Positions 62,574 to 64,000 of a DNA stretch of 64,000 nucleotides are shown in pieces. Origin of the DNA: Stenotrophomonas sp. SAU14A_NAIMI4_8 (lineage in GTDB: Bacteria > Pseudomonadota > Gammaproteobacteria > Xanthomonadales > Xanthomonadaceae); assembly GCF_003086695.1 (NCBI RefSeq), contig NZ_CP025999.1, forward strand, positions 794,820-858,819, written 5' to 3'. Position 1 is the stretch's first letter. Each line of letters begins with the position of its first letter. The notes beneath the pieces are model-generated. The model was not told where the DNA came from and did no database searches. It saw nothing but the letters and a program-made list of their open reading frames with translations. Both the position numbers and the translations under genes were made by a program.

Positions 62574-63136
62574 GGCTGCGCAGGTGTGTGCCCCCGCTGC
62601 TGCTGCTGGCCGGCGTGCTGTGCACGGGCGCGTACGCGGCACCGGCCGATACGCTGGGCTTGGCCGGTGAAGTCAACGCACAGATCGTGCACAGACACAT
62701 GCGCGAGGAAGCCCACGCGTTTGCCGCGGCATTCAACGGCAGCACGATGATGCCCGAGGACATCCCGGCAGGCTGCAAGGCGCAGATGCGCGAGGCGGTG
62801 ACCGGCATGTACGCGGCGATGACCGAGCACCTCAAGGCGGGCATCGAAGAGCCGGAGTACCAGCGCGTGCTCGAGCAGCAGCTCGCCAGCGTCTACTCCA
62901 GCGACCAGTTGCAGGCGTTTTTGGCGCGGGCTGCCGACACCGACACCGATAGGGCGGCGTTGTCCGCGGAGGTCCTGTCAGGCCCCGGCCTGAAGGACAT
63001 CGAGGAGGCGCAGATGCAGAAGATCGTCGATGGCATGGATGAGAAGTCCTCGTCCAGCCCGTCGCTGGCTGCGGCGTTGCGGGCCGCCAGCGCCGCCAAG
63101 GCGGCCTGCGATCGCCTGCAGACCGATGCCGGTTGA
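62570..63136 (+). CDS. Secreted hypothetical protein between thyA and folA
   Basis: 188 residues, beginning [23 protein letters not shown], a signal peptide. The rest is helical and acidic: [62 protein letters not shown]. The pattern of an N-terminal helix with D/E..Y....L..YS.EEL..F is like DUF2059-type periplasmic proteins, but I cannot confirm it. Its ATG overlaps the thyA stop and it ends 13 bases before folA, so it is an extra, translationally coupled member of the dTMP operon. Confidence 0.75.
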   Translation: MRLRRCVPPLLLLAGVLCTGAYAAPADTLGLAGEVNAQIVHRHMREEAHAFAAAFNGSTMMPEDIPAGCKAQMREAVTGMYAAMTEHLKAGIEEPEYQRVLEQQLASVYSSDQLQAFLARAADTDTDRAALSAEVLSGPGLKDIEEAQMQKIVDGMDEKSSSSPSLAAALRAASAAKAACDRLQTDAG

Positions 63137-63149
63137 GGAGACCGCAGCG

Positions 63150-63641
63150 ATGAAACTTTCGATGGTCGTAGCGCTGGACCGCAACCGTGGCATCGGACAG
63201 GGCAATGCCATGCCTTGGCACCTGCCCGATGACTTCAAGCATTTCAAGGCGCTGACCCTGGGCAAGCCGATCCTGATGGGGCGCAAGACCGCCGAATCGA
63301 TCGGCCGGGTGCTGCCGGGGCGGACCAACCTGGTGCTGACCCGCAGCGGCCAGGTGCCGTTTGAAGGCATGCGCGCGGTGGCATCGCTGGACGAAGCCAA
63401 GGCCATTGCCGAAGGCGAGGGTGCCAGCGAGCTGTGCATCATTGGCGGTGGCGAGATCTTCCACCAGATGCTGGACCAGGCCAGCGACCTGTACCTGACC
63501 TGGGTGGACGCCGAGGTGCCGGCCGATACGCATTTCCCCGAGGTCGACCCGGCGGTGTGGCAGGAAACCAGCAGCGAGCCGCACCCGGCCGACGCACGCC
63601 ACGCCTACGCGTTCCGCTTCGCGCACTACACGCGCCGCTGA
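63150..63641 (+). CDS. folA: Dihydrofolate reductase
   Basis: 163 residues with GAGGAG 11 bases before the ATG. It reduces dihydrofolate to tetrahydrofolate with NADPH and is the trimethoprim target. Features are LSMVVALDRNRGIGQGNAMPWHLPDDFKHFK (acidic residue Asp-27 equivalent in LPDD), GRKTAESIGRVLPGRTNLVLTR and the GGGEIF loop. Nothing in the sequence suggests a resistant variant; it has the usual length and motifs. Confidence 0.97.
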   Translation: MKLSMVVALDRNRGIGQGNAMPWHLPDDFKHFKALTLGKPILMGRKTAESIGRVLPGRTNLVLTRSGQVPFEGMRAVASLDEAKAIAEGEGASELCIIGGGEIFHQMLDQASDLYLTWVDAEVPADTHFPEVDPAVWQETSSEPHPADARHAYAFRFAHYTRR

Positions 63642-63648
63642 CCCTGGG

Positions 63649-63780
63649 TAGAGTCGACCGTTGGTCGACTGCTCGGGGCCGTAGAGTCGAGCTTGCTCGA
63701 CTGCGGCAAAGCAACGGCAGTCGAGCAAGCTCGACTCTACCAAGGCGTCGGCAACGGCAGTCGAGCAAGCTCGACTCTAC
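63649..63780. repeat. Cluster of GTAG-headed repeats after folA
   Basis: A single arm (63649-63672) is followed by a full dyad (63681-63740) and another inverted arm (63757-63780). They share GTAGAGTCGA(C/G)C and the GTCGAGCAAGCTCGAC core. Confidence 0.88.
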
Positions 63781-63789
63781 CAAGCGGGG

Positions 63790-64000
63790 TCAGGCCTGCG
63801 GCGGTGCGCCGTTGTTGCCACCACCACCACCACCACCACCACCACGACGGCGGCGGCGGCGCGGGCCACGGTTGCCCGGCGCGGCTGGCTGGCCATTGCC
63901 GCCTTCCTTGCTCGGCGCAGCGGCCGGCGCACGCGGCTGCGGCGGGCGTGCCGGCGGCCGTGCGTTGGCGACCGGCGCCGGCACGTCACGCCCCGGCACC
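63790..64000 (-). CDS. C-terminal end of a Gly/Arg-rich protein (cut by window edge)
   Basis: Only the last ~70 residues are in the window. They are low-complexity: Pro/Ala-rich, then PRRRRRRGGGGG..., ending NNGAPPQA. The Gly run is coded by about nine CCA triplets on the plus strand (63820-63848). Such RGG-type tails occur on RNA helicases, RNA-binding proteins and others. The domain that would identify it is outside the window. Confidence 0.7.
   Translation of the reverse strand, partial: VPGRDVPAPVANARPPARPPQPRAPAAAPSKEGGNGQPAAPGNRGPRRRRRRGGGGGGGGGNNGAPPQA

Noticed and set aside
28569..63780. Insertion sequences or prophage remnants at the repeat clusters
   Set aside because: No transposase, integrase or phage-like gene is visible; the clusters consist of short GTAG-type palindromes only.

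Overview
The window looks like a chromosomal segment of a high-GC gammaproteobacterium of the Xanthomonadaceae, most likely the Stenotrophomonas maltophilia group. The reasons are GTAG-headed palindromic repeats of the Stenotrophomonas type between many genes, a type IV secretion effector with the Xanthomonas VirD4-interacting C-terminal domain (XVIPCD), an S-adenosylhomocysteine (SAH) riboswitch ahead of ahcY, and housekeeping genes in Xanthomonadaceae style. No prophage, insertion sequence, CRISPR array, rRNA or tRNA was seen. Most start codons were moved downstream of the longest open frame using family length, Shine-Dalgarno position and signal peptides.

Layout. 0.2-11 kb: secA, then two tandem type V autotransporters with nearly identical beta-barrels and a shared, apparently structured 5' leader, then a Nudix/ThiE fusion. 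11.9-21.2 kb: a DUF4124 secreted protein carrying a palindrome inside its coding region, metF, a hydrolase followed by a LytS/LytTR two-component pair, a periplasmic amidohydrolase, DUF3228, a TonB-domain lipoprotein, ybaK and a SUKH-like protein. 21.2-23.4 kb: an antibacterial X-T4SS effector with a lipoprotein immunity candidate. 23.6-24.4 kb: a 137-bp tandem array containing serial terminators. 24.4-33.5 kb: ahcY with its riboswitch, an S9 peptidase, ppc, a thioesterase and metK. 33.8-43.2 kb: an ornithine-lipid-synthase-like double acyltransferase, a metallophosphoesterase, a YdjM-like membrane protein, a methyltransferase, dusB, ribokinase with a nucleoside transporter, and an aldo/keto reductase. 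43.4-47.7 kb: a Fur-type heme-uptake locus. 47.9-52.2 kb: DUF486 and the ybbP-ybbA / tesA divergent cluster. 52.3-57.9 kb: an OmpR/EnvZ-type pair, an SGNH hydrolase, dgkA, a TerC protein and an MFS exporter. 57.9-58.6 kb: a 317-bp-pitch duplication of a long palindromic element. 58.8-64 kb: LemA with two TPM-domain proteins, lgt-thyA-orf-folA, and the edge of an unidentified Gly/Arg-rich protein.

Metabolically, metF, ahcY and metK serve the activated-methyl cycle, and thyA and folA couple dTMP synthesis to dihydrofolate recycling. Surface and competition functions are the autotransporters, the T4SS effector/immunity pair and the heme receptor. The strongest leads are the duplicated autotransporter leader with covarying stems, the effector whose N-terminal domain I cannot assign, and the repeat biology: arrays of terminators, GTAG repeats that supply stop codons, and a palindrome translated in frame.
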